Shown: in pieces, positions 57,252 through 64,000 of the stretch
Position numbering within the stretch: the stretch's first letter is position 1
How the letters are laid out: each line of letters starts with the position of its first letter
Source of the DNA: Paenibacillus sp. MSJ-34
Lineage (GTDB): Bacteria; Bacillota; Bacilli; Paenibacillales; Paenibacillaceae
Reading direction: 5' to 3'
Length of the DNA: 64,000 nt
Assembly: GCF_018918005.1 (NCBI RefSeq)
Contig: NZ_JAHLPR010000038.1
Coordinates: 1-64,000, forward strand
Position numbers and translations under genes: made by a program
Notes under the pieces: model-generated
Databases searched by the model: none
What the model saw: the letters and a program-made list of their open reading frames with translations, nothing else
Told to the model about the DNA's origin: nothing

Positions 57252-58764
57252 CGTCTTTCCCCCTCGTATCATGATGATGACCAGTGGCCAGTTCCATTAT
57301 TTTTTCCTGCGTTGCATCTTCTCCGGACAATTCCCCGGCGATTCCTCCTTCGTGAAACACAAGAATGCGATCGCTCATGCCCAAAATTTCCGGAAGTTCG
57401 GAAGAAATCATAATAATTGCGTATCCTTCCGCAGCAAATTGGGACATCAGCTTATACAATTCCGATTTCGCACCAACATCGATTCCCCGAGTGGGCTCGT
57501 CCAAAATTAAAATTTGCGGGCTAGTCATTAACCATTTGGCAATAACGACTTTCTGCTGATTGCCGCCGCTTAACAATCCCACTGATTGATCCCGGCTTGA
57601 CGCTTTTATTTTCAATGAATCCATATAACGATCTACGAAAGCCTTTTCATTTGAACCTTGAATAAATCCAAAAGAGTCCGTTGCACGCTTTAAAGAAGAA
57701 ATGGTAATATTATGCCGGATTGAACCGAGCAAATTGAGTCCCTGAGCCTTGCGATCTTCCGTTAAAAAGGCGATGCCGTTCGCAATGGCATCCGACGGCT
57801 TGCGAATTTTGACGCGACTGCCTGCAACATAAATTTCTCCTTCATCAAGCTTTTGGAGTCCAAAGATCGCTTCCATCACTTCTGACCGCCCCGAACCCAT
57901 TAATCCCGCTATCCCTACTATTTCACCCCGCCGAACCGTGAACGAAATATTGCGAAATTTACCCGACTTGGTTAAGTTTTTGACTGTCAATAACGGTTCT
58001 TTCATTTCAGTCCGCTTTTCAGGGAAAATATCCGTCAGTTCCCTGCCTACCATTTTGGCAATGAGTTCCTTGTTATTGGTTTCATCGGCCGGTTTGGTAT
58101 CGACATATTGTCCGTCGCGAAATACGGTAATGTCGTCGGCAATTTGAAAGATTTCATTCATCTTGTGGGAAATATAGATGATGCCCTTTCCCTGCGATTT
58201 CAAACGTTTGATCACTTTAAACAGTTGATCCACTTCGCGATCCGTAATAGCTGAAGTCGGTTCGTCCATTATAATAATTTTCGAGTCAATCGAGATCGCT
58301 TTCGCAATTTCGATCATTTGCATTTCCGATACCGTCAAATGCTTCATTTTCAATTTAGGGTTCAAATGAACCCCTATATTCTCAAGAAGTTCTTTCGCCT
58401 TTCGATTCATGGAAGCATAATCAAGCATCAAACGTCCTTTTCGGGTAAATTCTCTTCCGAGAAATAGATTTTCCGCAATTGTCATTTCCGGAATGGGCAT
58501 CAATTCCTGATGAATCATTGCGATGCCTTCCCTCAACGCATCCCTGGGGTTGGCAAACCGGACTTTTTTGCCGGAAAATACAACTTCCCCTTCGTCCGGA
58601 TGTTCGATGCCTGCTAAAATCTTCATTAGAGTTGATTTTCCGGCCCCATTCTCGCCCATCAACGCATGAACCGATCCGCTGCGTACTCGAAACGAAACCC
58701 TATTAAGCGCTTTCACGCCAGGATAAAATTTAGATATATCGCGCATTTCAAGCAAGTATTCCAT
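57235..58764 (-). CDS. Ribose-type ABC transporter ATP-binding protein (two ABC domains)
   Basis: The 509-residue RbsA-type protein has two ABC cassettes. The first has Walker A LMGENGAGKSTLMKIL, signature LTVSEMQMIEIAKAI and Walker B IIIMDEPTSAI. The second has the degenerate Walker A GLMGSGRSEVMEAI, signature LSGGNQQKVVIAK and Walker B ILILDEPTRGIDVGA. It powers import with the permease that overlaps it. Confidence 0.95.
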   Translation of the reverse strand: MEYLLEMRDISKFYPGVKALNRVSFRVRSGSVHALMGENGAGKSTLMKILAGIEHPDEGEVVFSGKKVRFANPRDALREGIAMIHQELMPIPEMTIAENLFLGREFTRKGRLMLDYASMNRKAKELLENIGVHLNPKLKMKHLTVSEMQMIEIAKAISIDSKIIIMDEPTSAITDREVDQLFKVIKRLKSQGKGIIYISHKMNEIFQIADDITVFRDGQYVDTKPADETNNKELIAKMVGRELTDIFPEKRTEMKEPLLTVKNLTKSGKFRNISFTVRRGEIVGIAGLMGSGRSEVMEAIFGLQKLDEGEIYVAGSRVKIRKPSDAIANGIAFLTEDRKAQGLNLLGSIRHNITISSLKRATDSFGFIQGSNEKAFVDRYMDSLKIKASSRDQSVGLLSGGNQQKVVIAKWLMTSPQILILDEPTRGIDVGAKSELYKLMSQFAAEGYAIIMISSELPEILGMSDRILVFHEGGIAGELSGEDATQEKIMELATGHHHDTRGKDDGVIR

Positions 58765-58771
58765 TACATTT

Positions 58772-59728
58772 TCACCTCTTTTCGCGATTTACATTATGAA
58801 GCGTTTCGATATAACGGACGGTCTTCGATTTCCCATTAATCAAGATGGAATGAGTCATAACGCGGCCACTCTCGTTGATATGATTTACGCCCTTTAAAAA
58901 ATTTCCGTCGGTTATACCGGTTGCTGCGAAAAAACATTCTTCCGATTTTACTAGTTCGTTTATGGACAAAGCTTTTTCCGGATTTTCCAAGCCCATTAAA
59001 ATACACCGCTTACGTTCTTCCTCATTTCCAGGCAGCAGACGTGCCTGCATGTCACCTCCCAGCGACTTGATCGCAACGGCGGAAATGACGCCCTCCGGTG
59101 CTCCGCCGACTCCTACGAACATGTCCACTCCCAAAGTTTCCATTGCAGGCGCTATAGCGCAAGTGACATCTCCGTCATGGAATAAGACGATTTTGGCGCC
59201 GAGACTTCGGATTTCTTCGATGATACCTTGATGCCTTTCCCTTTGTTGAACCATTACAGTCATATCGCTTAATTCTTTATTAACCGCTCTGGCAACATTT
59301 CGTAAGTTTACAATCAAAGGAGCTTGAATATCGATAGAACCTACCGCTTTAGGGCCAACCGCTATCTTTTCCATATACATATCCGGAGCGTGCAGAAGGC
59401 TCCCGCGCGGCGCTGCGGCAATCACTGTCGTAGAATTTTCTTGACCGTTCGCAATCAAATTCGTGCCTTCCAACGGATCGACCGCAATGTCTAGGTATAT
59501 CCCGTCTCCCGTTCCCAATCGCTCCCCAATATACAACATGGGCGCTTCGTCCATTTCTCCTTCGCCGATAACAACAACGGCATTCATCGAGACAGCGTTC
59601 AATTGTTCACGCAGAGCTTTCGTCGCAGATGCATCGGCTTCTTCCTTTCTCCCTCTGCCAATCCACCGATACGACGCAAGCGCTGCAGATTCCACTGCGC
59701 TTACGAAACCCATCATGATATCATTCAT
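58772..59728 (-). CDS. glpX: Class II fructose-1,6-bisphosphatase (GlpX)
   Basis: The 318-residue protein has GlpX motifs VVVIGEGEMDEAPMLYIGE, DIAVDPLEGTNLIANGQENS, FHDGDVTCAIAPA and FVGVGGAPEGVISAVAIKSL. It hydrolyses fructose 1,6-bisphosphate; some homologues also cleave sedoheptulose 1,7-bisphosphate. In this operon it would regenerate fructose 6-phosphate (or make sedoheptulose 7-phosphate) needed to consume erythrose 4-phosphate. It is 7 bp upstream of the ATPase gene and 16 bp after rpiB. Confidence 0.93.
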   Translation of the reverse strand: MNDIMMGFVSAVESAALASYRWIGRGRKEEADASATKALREQLNAVSMNAVVVIGEGEMDEAPMLYIGERLGTGDGIYLDIAVDPLEGTNLIANGQENSTTVIAAAPRGSLLHAPDMYMEKIAVGPKAVGSIDIQAPLIVNLRNVARAVNKELSDMTVMVQQRERHQGIIEEIRSLGAKIVLFHDGDVTCAIAPAMETLGVDMFVGVGGAPEGVISAVAIKSLGGDMQARLLPGNEEERKRCILMGLENPEKALSINELVKSEECFFAATGITDGNFLKGVNHINESGRVMTHSILINGKSKTVRYIETLHNVNREKR

Positions 59729-59744
59729 TGCATTCTTTCAACTC

Positions 59745-60245
59745 CTAACTGCAAGAGCCCGAGTCTAACGATTCCACTTCTTTTTTATTTGCAAACGAAT
59801 TCAAAAAATCCGCTTCCTGATCCATAATCTTTTGAATTTTTCTGCCCGAATTGCCGCCCTCGAATTCCGAATGGATCCAAGCTTCCACCACTTTTTTGGC
59901 CGTTTCCGGACCGATGACTTTCGCACCCATCGTCAACACTTGCGCGTTATTGCTCTTGCGCGCCCGTTCCGCCGAATACGTGTCGTGGCAGAGCGCCGCC
60001 CGAATGCCGGGAACCTTGCCGGCCGCGATCGCCACCCCGATCCCGGTGCCGCAAATTAAAATCCCTCTCGGCAGCTTCTCTTCCTGAATATCTTTGGCGA
60101 CCTTAAACGCGACATCCGGGTAATCGACCGCATCGCAGGAATGGCAGCCGTAATCGACGACTTGATGCCCCATATCCACCAAGTATTGCTTTACCAATTC
60201 TTTTAACTCGAATCCGAAATGATCCGAACCTAGACCGATTTTCAT
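59745..60245 (-). CDS. rpiB: RpiB/LacAB-family sugar-phosphate isomerase, candidate EryI/DerI2-type
   Basis: The 166-residue isomerase has MKIGLGSDHFGFELKELVKQ, YPDVAFKVAKDI, and the catalytic-Cys region ILICGTGIGVAIAAGKVPGI, then CHDTYSAERARKSNNAQVLT. RpiB interconverts ribose and ribulose 5-phosphates; relatives in erythritol/threitol loci convert erythrulose 4-phosphate to erythrose 4-phosphate. It has an atypical acidic C-terminal extension of about 20 residues. It is the first gene after the operon promoter. Confidence 0.9.
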   Translation of the reverse strand: MKIGLGSDHFGFELKELVKQYLVDMGHQVVDYGCHSCDAVDYPDVAFKVAKDIQEEKLPRGILICGTGIGVAIAAGKVPGIRAALCHDTYSAERARKSNNAQVLTMGAKVIGPETAKKVVEAWIHSEFEGGNSGRKIQKIMDQEADFLNSFANKKEVESLDSGSCS

Positions 60246-60368
60246 ACGTCTCCCCCGTTTCTTGTTGCAAATTGCTTCATTCGAAAAACGAAAATGGCTG
60301 ATATCGTTTCATTTTCACATACTTTTAATATGCTTCATTTATTTTCGTTTGCTTTCGATGTAATTCAT

Positions 60369-60396
60369 ATTTTAATTCATTTCACGACATTGTCAA
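60369..60396 (-). promoter_or_regulatory. Promoter of the rpiB-glpX-...-tkt operon
   Basis: Minus strand TTGACA (60391-60396), a 16-base spacer and TAAAAT (60369-60374), about 120 bp upstream of rpiB, flanked on both sides by TTTCG-type motifs. Confidence 0.55.
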
Positions 60397-60550
60397 TCAT
60401 TTTTTTTCGTTTATCGAAACATTTTTTTCGAATTCAGTAAGATCAAAAGGTAGTATTAGCGTAAATAATTAGCGGAAGAAATTCAATAATTATTGCCAAT
60501 ATTTGCATCTAGTAAATTAAACCATTATTTCAAAATAACCGCTCCGGTTA

Positions 60551-60579
60551 TTGACATTCCCATAACTAGACGGTATATT
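60551..60579 (+). promoter_or_regulatory. Promoter of the first deoR gene
   Basis: TTGACA (60551-60556), a 17-base spacer and TATATT (60574-60579), with a long leader of about 150 bases that carries further TTTTCG motifs. Confidence 0.65.
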
Positions 60580-60736
60580 ATAGGCGTTATTATTTTCGAA
60601 TACTTTCATTTTTTTTCGTTTTCTCACTATAATTCTTTGTTTTGTGATTGTATACATTGTAATTCTCATCTAATTACTGTATTATGATTTCAATAACGAT
60701 CTGTTCGGCGAGAGTTGGAAAATAACATTAAGGGTG

Positions 60737-61516
60737 ATGGATTTGGCATCTATATTTGCTGCAGAGAGACAAAAGCAAATTTTGGACTTTCTAAATAAAA
60801 AGAAACGGGCCACCGTAAAAGAACTATCCGAAATTCTTAACGTGTCGGAAGCGACGCTGCGTTCGGACTTGCGGACGCTGGAAAAGGATGCGCTCGTCAA
60901 ACGCACCCACGGAGGCGCCGTTCTTCAGGAAGCCGCGCGTTCCGAATACAGTTTTTCCGTACGGGAAAAGAAGAATCATAGCGAGAAGGTCGCCATTTGC
61001 CGCAAAGCTGCGGAATTGATCGAAAGCGGTCAATGCATTTTGTTGGATGGAAGCTCCACGGCGCTGGAATTGGCCCGCATATTGAAAAAGACGCCCATCC
61101 GCCTGACCGTCATTACGAACGGCATCTTTGCCGCAATGGAATTGAAAGACAACCCCGAATTAACAGTCATATTAATCGGCGGCGTCATTCGCGTCGGCCA
61201 TAATTCGCTGGAGGGGACATTAGGAACAAGCATTTTGAACCAAATTAATGTAGACACGATGTTTACTTCGGCAAACGGGTTTACGATCGAAGAGGGATTA
61301 ACGGATTTCAACGTATACGAGGTGGAATTGAAGAAGGAAATGGTCGCGGCTTCTTCCCGCGTCGTCGCTTTGCTGGATCATAGCAAAATCGGCAAAAACT
61401 CGATCGCCGCTTTTGCGGCTACGTCCGCCATTTCAACGATCATTACCGACAGTCAAACGCCTCAATCGATGATTGATCGCATTCGCCGGGAACAGGTGGA
61501 GACGATATTGGCGTAA
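60737..61516 (+). CDS. DeoR-family transcriptional regulator
   Basis: The 259-residue protein has the DeoR N-terminal helix-turn-helix (ERQKQILDFLNKKKRATVKE, LSEILNVSEATLRSDLRTLE) and the DeoR sugar-phosphate-sensor domain (GQCILLDGSSTALELARIL, TVITNGIFAAMELKDNPELT, LIGGVIRVGHNSLEG). Such repressors are relieved by a phosphorylated intermediate of their pathway. It is divergent from the rpiB-tkt operon and probably represses it. The start is uncertain among GTG 60734, ATG 60737 and TTG 60743. Confidence 0.93.
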   Translation: MDLASIFAAERQKQILDFLNKKKRATVKELSEILNVSEATLRSDLRTLEKDALVKRTHGGAVLQEAARSEYSFSVREKKNHSEKVAICRKAAELIESGQCILLDGSSTALELARILKKTPIRLTVITNGIFAAMELKDNPELTVILIGGVIRVGHNSLEGTLGTSILNQINVDTMFTSANGFTIEEGLTDFNVYEVELKKEMVAASSRVVALLDHSKIGKNSIAAFAATSAISTIITDSQTPQSMIDRIRREQVETILA

Positions 61517-61620
61517 CGGCGGATTGCGAAACGTCGAACCTTCCCCTTATCTCCGGCCGGAGATGCGCAAAAAAAGACGGAACTGCAATTCGCTGCAAGT
61601 AATCCGCCTCCAAGCCCGTT

Positions 61621-62382
61621 CTATTCCGCGATGACCACATTGACCATGGACTTTATTTTCTGCAAAAATGCGGGATCCGCCCCGGCATCGGTAATGATCG
61701 TATCGATCTGGTCCGTTTCCGCGAACGTGGCCGTCGACTTCTTGCCGAGCTTCGTATGATCGAGAAGAGCGATCACTTTGCCGGCATTGGCGGCCATCAA
61801 TTTTTTCAATTCCGCTTCATATACGTCGAAGACGGTTAGCCCTTCCGCTTCCGTGAACCCGTGAGCGGACGTGATGAAGACGTCGGCATGCACTTTCGAC
61901 AACAGATCGGCGCCGAGCAGCCCTTCCAGGTTGCTCGAACCGGAGCGAAGCAAACCGCCGATCACGATCACGTTGATTTTCGGATTCCGGTTCAATTCTT
62001 GCGCGGTAATGAGGCCGTTCGTCACGACCGTCAACGAATCGAAGTGCATCAAATTTTTGACCAACTCCAACCCTGTCGTGCTCGCATCGAGTATAATGCA
62101 TTGTCCGTTCTGGACGAAATCGACAGCGGCCTGGCCGATGGCCATCTTCTCCGCGCGATTGACGTTCGAGCGGGAGCTCATGGCCGATTCGGGCAGCCGC
62201 GCTTGCGGCAGCACGGCCCCTCCATGCGTGCGTTCGAGCATGCCCATATCTTCCAGCGCTTTCAAGTCGTTGCGCAGCGTCCCTTCCGATACGTTCAATT
62301 CCGCGGACAAATTTTTCACTAAGATTTGTTTTTGTTTATTTATAATTTGAATAATCTTTTTCCTGCGTTCCGGCGCCAACAT
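61621..62382 (-). CDS. DeoR-family transcriptional regulator, second copy
   Basis: The 253-residue DeoR protein resembles the one at 60737 in layout and many motifs (LAPERRKKIIQIINKQKQIL, LSAELNVSEGTLRNDLKALE, GQCIILDASTTGLELVKNL, VIVIGGLLRSGSSNLEGLLG). ATG at 62380-62382 has GGAGATG upstream. It is convergent with the first deoR gene and divergent from a sugar-binding lipoprotein gene, so it probably controls the locus that continues past the right edge. Confidence 0.93.
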   Translation of the reverse strand: MLAPERRKKIIQIINKQKQILVKNLSAELNVSEGTLRNDLKALEDMGMLERTHGGAVLPQARLPESAMSSRSNVNRAEKMAIGQAAVDFVQNGQCIILDASTTGLELVKNLMHFDSLTVVTNGLITAQELNRNPKINVIVIGGLLRSGSSNLEGLLGADLLSKVHADVFITSAHGFTEAEGLTVFDVYEAELKKLMAANAGKVIALLDHTKLGKKSTATFAETDQIDTIITDAGADPAFLQKIKSMVNVVIAE

Positions 62383-62614
62383 AATAGCATCTCCCATAAC
62401 AAATTCGCTTAATTACGATTATATCTTTTTCGTTTTAAAGATTCAAGGACAATAAACATCAACAAACAACAATTGTATTTTGTCGTATTAAGACATGGAT
62501 TTTGGCCTCCTTAAGCCATTTTCATGTTTTTTTACGTCCATTCCGTAAAATATAGTGTTTTGACAACTAAAAATCAACAAATAAAAATAAAAACATCAAT
62601 AAATAAAAAATATA

Positions 62615-62643
62615 TTGCAATTAAACAACAATGAAAATATAAT
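62615..62643 (+). promoter_or_regulatory. Promoter of the sugar-binding lipoprotein gene
   Basis: TTGCAA (62615-62620), a 17-base spacer and TATAAT (62638-62643), about 145 bp before the TTG start. Confidence 0.65.
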
Positions 62644-62740
62644 GAATAACAAATTAAACCCAATTATCGGCAAAATAATGAAAGGGGTGATGCAAGTTAC
62701 TTGCAAGCAACGATTGTTGGGTTTTGTTATATCGCATCTT

Positions 62741-62754
62741 TGAAAGCGCTTTAT
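62741..62754 (+). promoter_or_regulatory. CcpA cre site
   Basis: TGAAAGCGCTTTAT matches the cre palindrome TGAAAGCGCTTTCA except at the last two positions. It lies downstream of the predicted transcription start, where CcpA blocks elongation. Confidence 0.75.
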
Positions 62755-62788
62755 CATTCTGAATGCAAAGTAAAGGGGATGTAAAGGT

Positions 62789-64000
62789 TTGAAGAGGTCA
62801 AAACATGTTTATCTGATGCTGTCTTTATTGTTACTATTCTCCGTCGTCATGGCCGCTTGTTCGAAAGAAAACGGGCAGCCTGCGGGAGGCGGGCAAGAAA
62901 AGCAAGGCGAAACGCAGCAAGCTTCGGAAACCGGGAACAAGCTGAAGGGGAAAAGCATCGAAATGTCGATTCTGGGTATCGGCGGCTGGCTGCCTAGCCA
63001 ATTGTCCGTAGAAATGGCTCCTATTTTTTCGGAATATGCCAAGGAAAAGTACGGTTACGACGTCACATTTACGTTCTCGGAAGCTCCGTTCTCGTCCTTG
63101 TTCCAAAAAGCGGCGACTTCCATGGCGACCGGATCGCAAGAATTCAACATCATTATTAGCGACAGCCAATGGCTCGGCGCTTTCGCCAAACCGGGCTGGA
63201 TCTCGAATATGAATGAAATTGTCGCGCAGCACGAAGACCTGCAGAAGATCGAATGGTTCGATCCGATCGTGGAAAAAGCGTACATGGCCTATCCCGACGG
63301 CTCCGATCAATTATGGGGCTTGCCTCAGGAAGGCGATGTGCTGGTGCTGTACGTGCGGAAAGATCTGCTGACCGATCCGAAAGAAATCGAAGCCTTCAAA
63401 GCCAAATACGGATTCGATCTGCCGCAAACGTTTGAAGATTTCGAAAATTTGACGTTCGACAAATACGAGAAAATGGCCGAATTTTTCACCAGGCCGGAAC
63501 AAGATTTGTATGGAACCGCCAATCAATTCTCCAAAGAATACGATTATCTCACCGGCGGGCTGTATCCGTTCATCTGGTCGTCCGGCGGGGAAATTTGGGA
63601 GCCGCAAACGGGGAAAGTCGTCGACATTCTCAATACGGACAATAACGCCGCCGCCCTCAAACGAATGGTCGACATGATGAAATATATGCCTCCGGGAGCG
63701 ACGAACTACGGCAATGCGCAAATTACCGAAGTGTTCTCGCAAGGCAAGCTGTTCTCCGCTCTGCAATGGGCTGCGGTCGGCGCGGCGATGATTCCGGATT
63801 CGTTGAAAGACAAAGTGATGATCGTTCCGATTCCCGGCTACGAAGTGGACGGCAAAATCAAGCGGGTCAGTTCGATCGGCGGACAACCTTGGGTCATTAA
63901 CAAAAACAACGATGAAGAGCATATGCAAGTCGCGATCGATTTCTTGAAATGGTGGTATTTGCCGGAAACGCAGCTTGAATTCGCGAAGCGCGGCGGCAAC
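62789..64000 (+). CDS. Extracellular sugar-binding lipoprotein (ABC family 1), 3'-truncated by window edge
   Basis: A frame opening with TTG at 62789 (AAAGGGG about 11 bases upstream) stays open to the window end, giving 404 residues. It begins MKRSKHVYLMLSLLLLFSVV and has the lipobox VMAAC, an acidic/Gln linker, and a family 1 solute-binding fold with GGWLPSQLSVEMAPIF, TGSQEFNIIISDSQW, WGLPQEGDVLVLYVRKDLLT and IGGQPWVINKNNDEEH. It should bind an oligosaccharide, sugar or polyol for an ABC importer whose permeases lie beyond the edge. cre and DeoR control are predicted. Confidence 0.9.
   Translation, partial: MKRSKHVYLMLSLLLLFSVVMAACSKENGQPAGGGQEKQGETQQASETGNKLKGKSIEMSILGIGGWLPSQLSVEMAPIFSEYAKEKYGYDVTFTFSEAPFSSLFQKAATSMATGSQEFNIIISDSQWLGAFAKPGWISNMNEIVAQHEDLQKIEWFDPIVEKAYMAYPDGSDQLWGLPQEGDVLVLYVRKDLLTDPKEIEAFKAKYGFDLPQTFEDFENLTFDKYEKMAEFFTRPEQDLYGTANQFSKEYDYLTGGLYPFIWSSGGEIWEPQTGKVVDILNTDNNAAALKRMVDMMKYMPPGATNYGNAQITEVFSQGKLFSALQWAAVGAAMIPDSLKDKVMIVPIPGYEVDGKIKRVSSIGGQPWVINKNNDEEHMQVAIDFLKWWYLPETQLEFAKRGGN

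Larger units (their letters stand above)
60246..60733. other. Divergent control region of the catabolic operon
   Basis: AT-rich region of 488 bp between rpiB and the first deoR gene. It contains two divergent promoters and at least seven TTTCG-type motifs (TTTTCGTTT, TTTCGATG, TTATCGAAA, TTTTCGAAT and inverted CGAAAA forms) clustered at 60280-60440 and 60590-60625. These are plausible DeoR operator elements. Confidence 0.6.
62398..62788. other. Control region between second deoR and sugar-binding protein gene
   Basis: AT-rich 390-bp region. AACAACAATT/CAACAAAT-like direct repeats occur at 62458-62475, 62572-62582 and 62622-62632 and could be DeoR operators. A leader stem pairs CCCAATTATCG (about 62659) with CGATTGTTGGG (about 62711). 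A promoter and a cre site are listed separately. Confidence 0.5.

Noticed and set aside
61546-61575. ATCTCCGGCCGGAGAT palindrome between the convergent deoR genes as a terminator
   Set aside because: A perfect palindrome without a loop and followed by GCGC before the A-run; could terminate weakly but I could not support it.
62690-62743. Possible 17-residue leader peptide before the sugar-binding lipoprotein
   Set aside because: The AAAGGGG is too close to its ATG, the peptide has no regulatory codon run, and the segment is better explained as a leader stem plus cre site.

Overview
The window reads as chromosomal DNA of an endospore-forming, low-to-mid GC member of the Bacillota, most like Paenibacillaceae (Paenibacillus/Cohnella type). 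This is inferred from gene content and order: spoIIE, yabP/yabQ, fin, spoVT, spoVG, an sspF-type spore protein, yabG, csfB/gin and abrB sit in the same neighbourhood that surrounds the B. subtilis replication-origin region. No rRNA, tRNA or CRISPR was recognised.

Region 1 (1-3.3 kb) is AT-rich accessory DNA. It holds a partial SUKH-type immunity gene, the C-terminal remnant of an HNH nuclease toxin, a deleted duplicate of a secreted-protein gene, that gene's intact copy, and a second secreted protein with a YrpD-like segment. It lies directly downstream of spoIIE, where tilS-hpt-ftsH would usually be expected.

Region 2 (3.4-39.7 kb, almost all minus strand) is the conserved sporulation/housekeeping block. 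Read in transcription order it is holB-ricT-yabA, trmN6-rsmI, abrB (plus strand), an HD phosphohydrolase, tatD, yabE under a c-di-AMP riboswitch, rnmV-rsmA, yabG, veg, sspF, ispE, purR, ridA, spoVG, glmU, prs, pth, fin, mfd, a PrsA/SurA-type lipoprotein, spoVT, a SpoVB/YabM flippase, yabN/mazG, hbs, rqcP, yabP, yabQ, divIC, an S1 protein and spoIIE. A divergent EamA-transporter/LysR pair lies between spoIIE and the S1 gene. Several promoters can be read: a 21-bp-spaced spoIIE promoter with a Spo0A-like box, a sigma-H promoter at spoVG, sigma-G/F types at sspF, spoVT and csfB, a consensus vegetative promoter at veg, and five exact Spo0A boxes around abrB.

Region 3 (40-47.8 kb) continues the conserved block (yaaR, yaaQ/darA, tmk, a YaaO-like decarboxylase, csfB). 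A GH3 glycosidase with a divergent AraC regulator has been inserted between yaaR and holB.

Region 4 (48.5-64 kb) is a carbohydrate locus on the minus strand: rpiB, glpX, a ribose-type ABC importer, a short-chain dehydrogenase, DhaK, two DhaL proteins, a triose-phosphate-isomerase homologue, transaldolase and transketolase. A divergent DeoR regulator precedes it. A second DeoR and a divergent sugar-binding lipoprotein start another locus at the right edge. The enzyme set fits import and oxidation of a C4 polyol (threitol/erythritol), phosphorylation of erythrulose, isomerisation to D-erythrose 4-phosphate, and entry into the pentose-phosphate pathway. This is an inference from family membership and is the most interesting system in the window.
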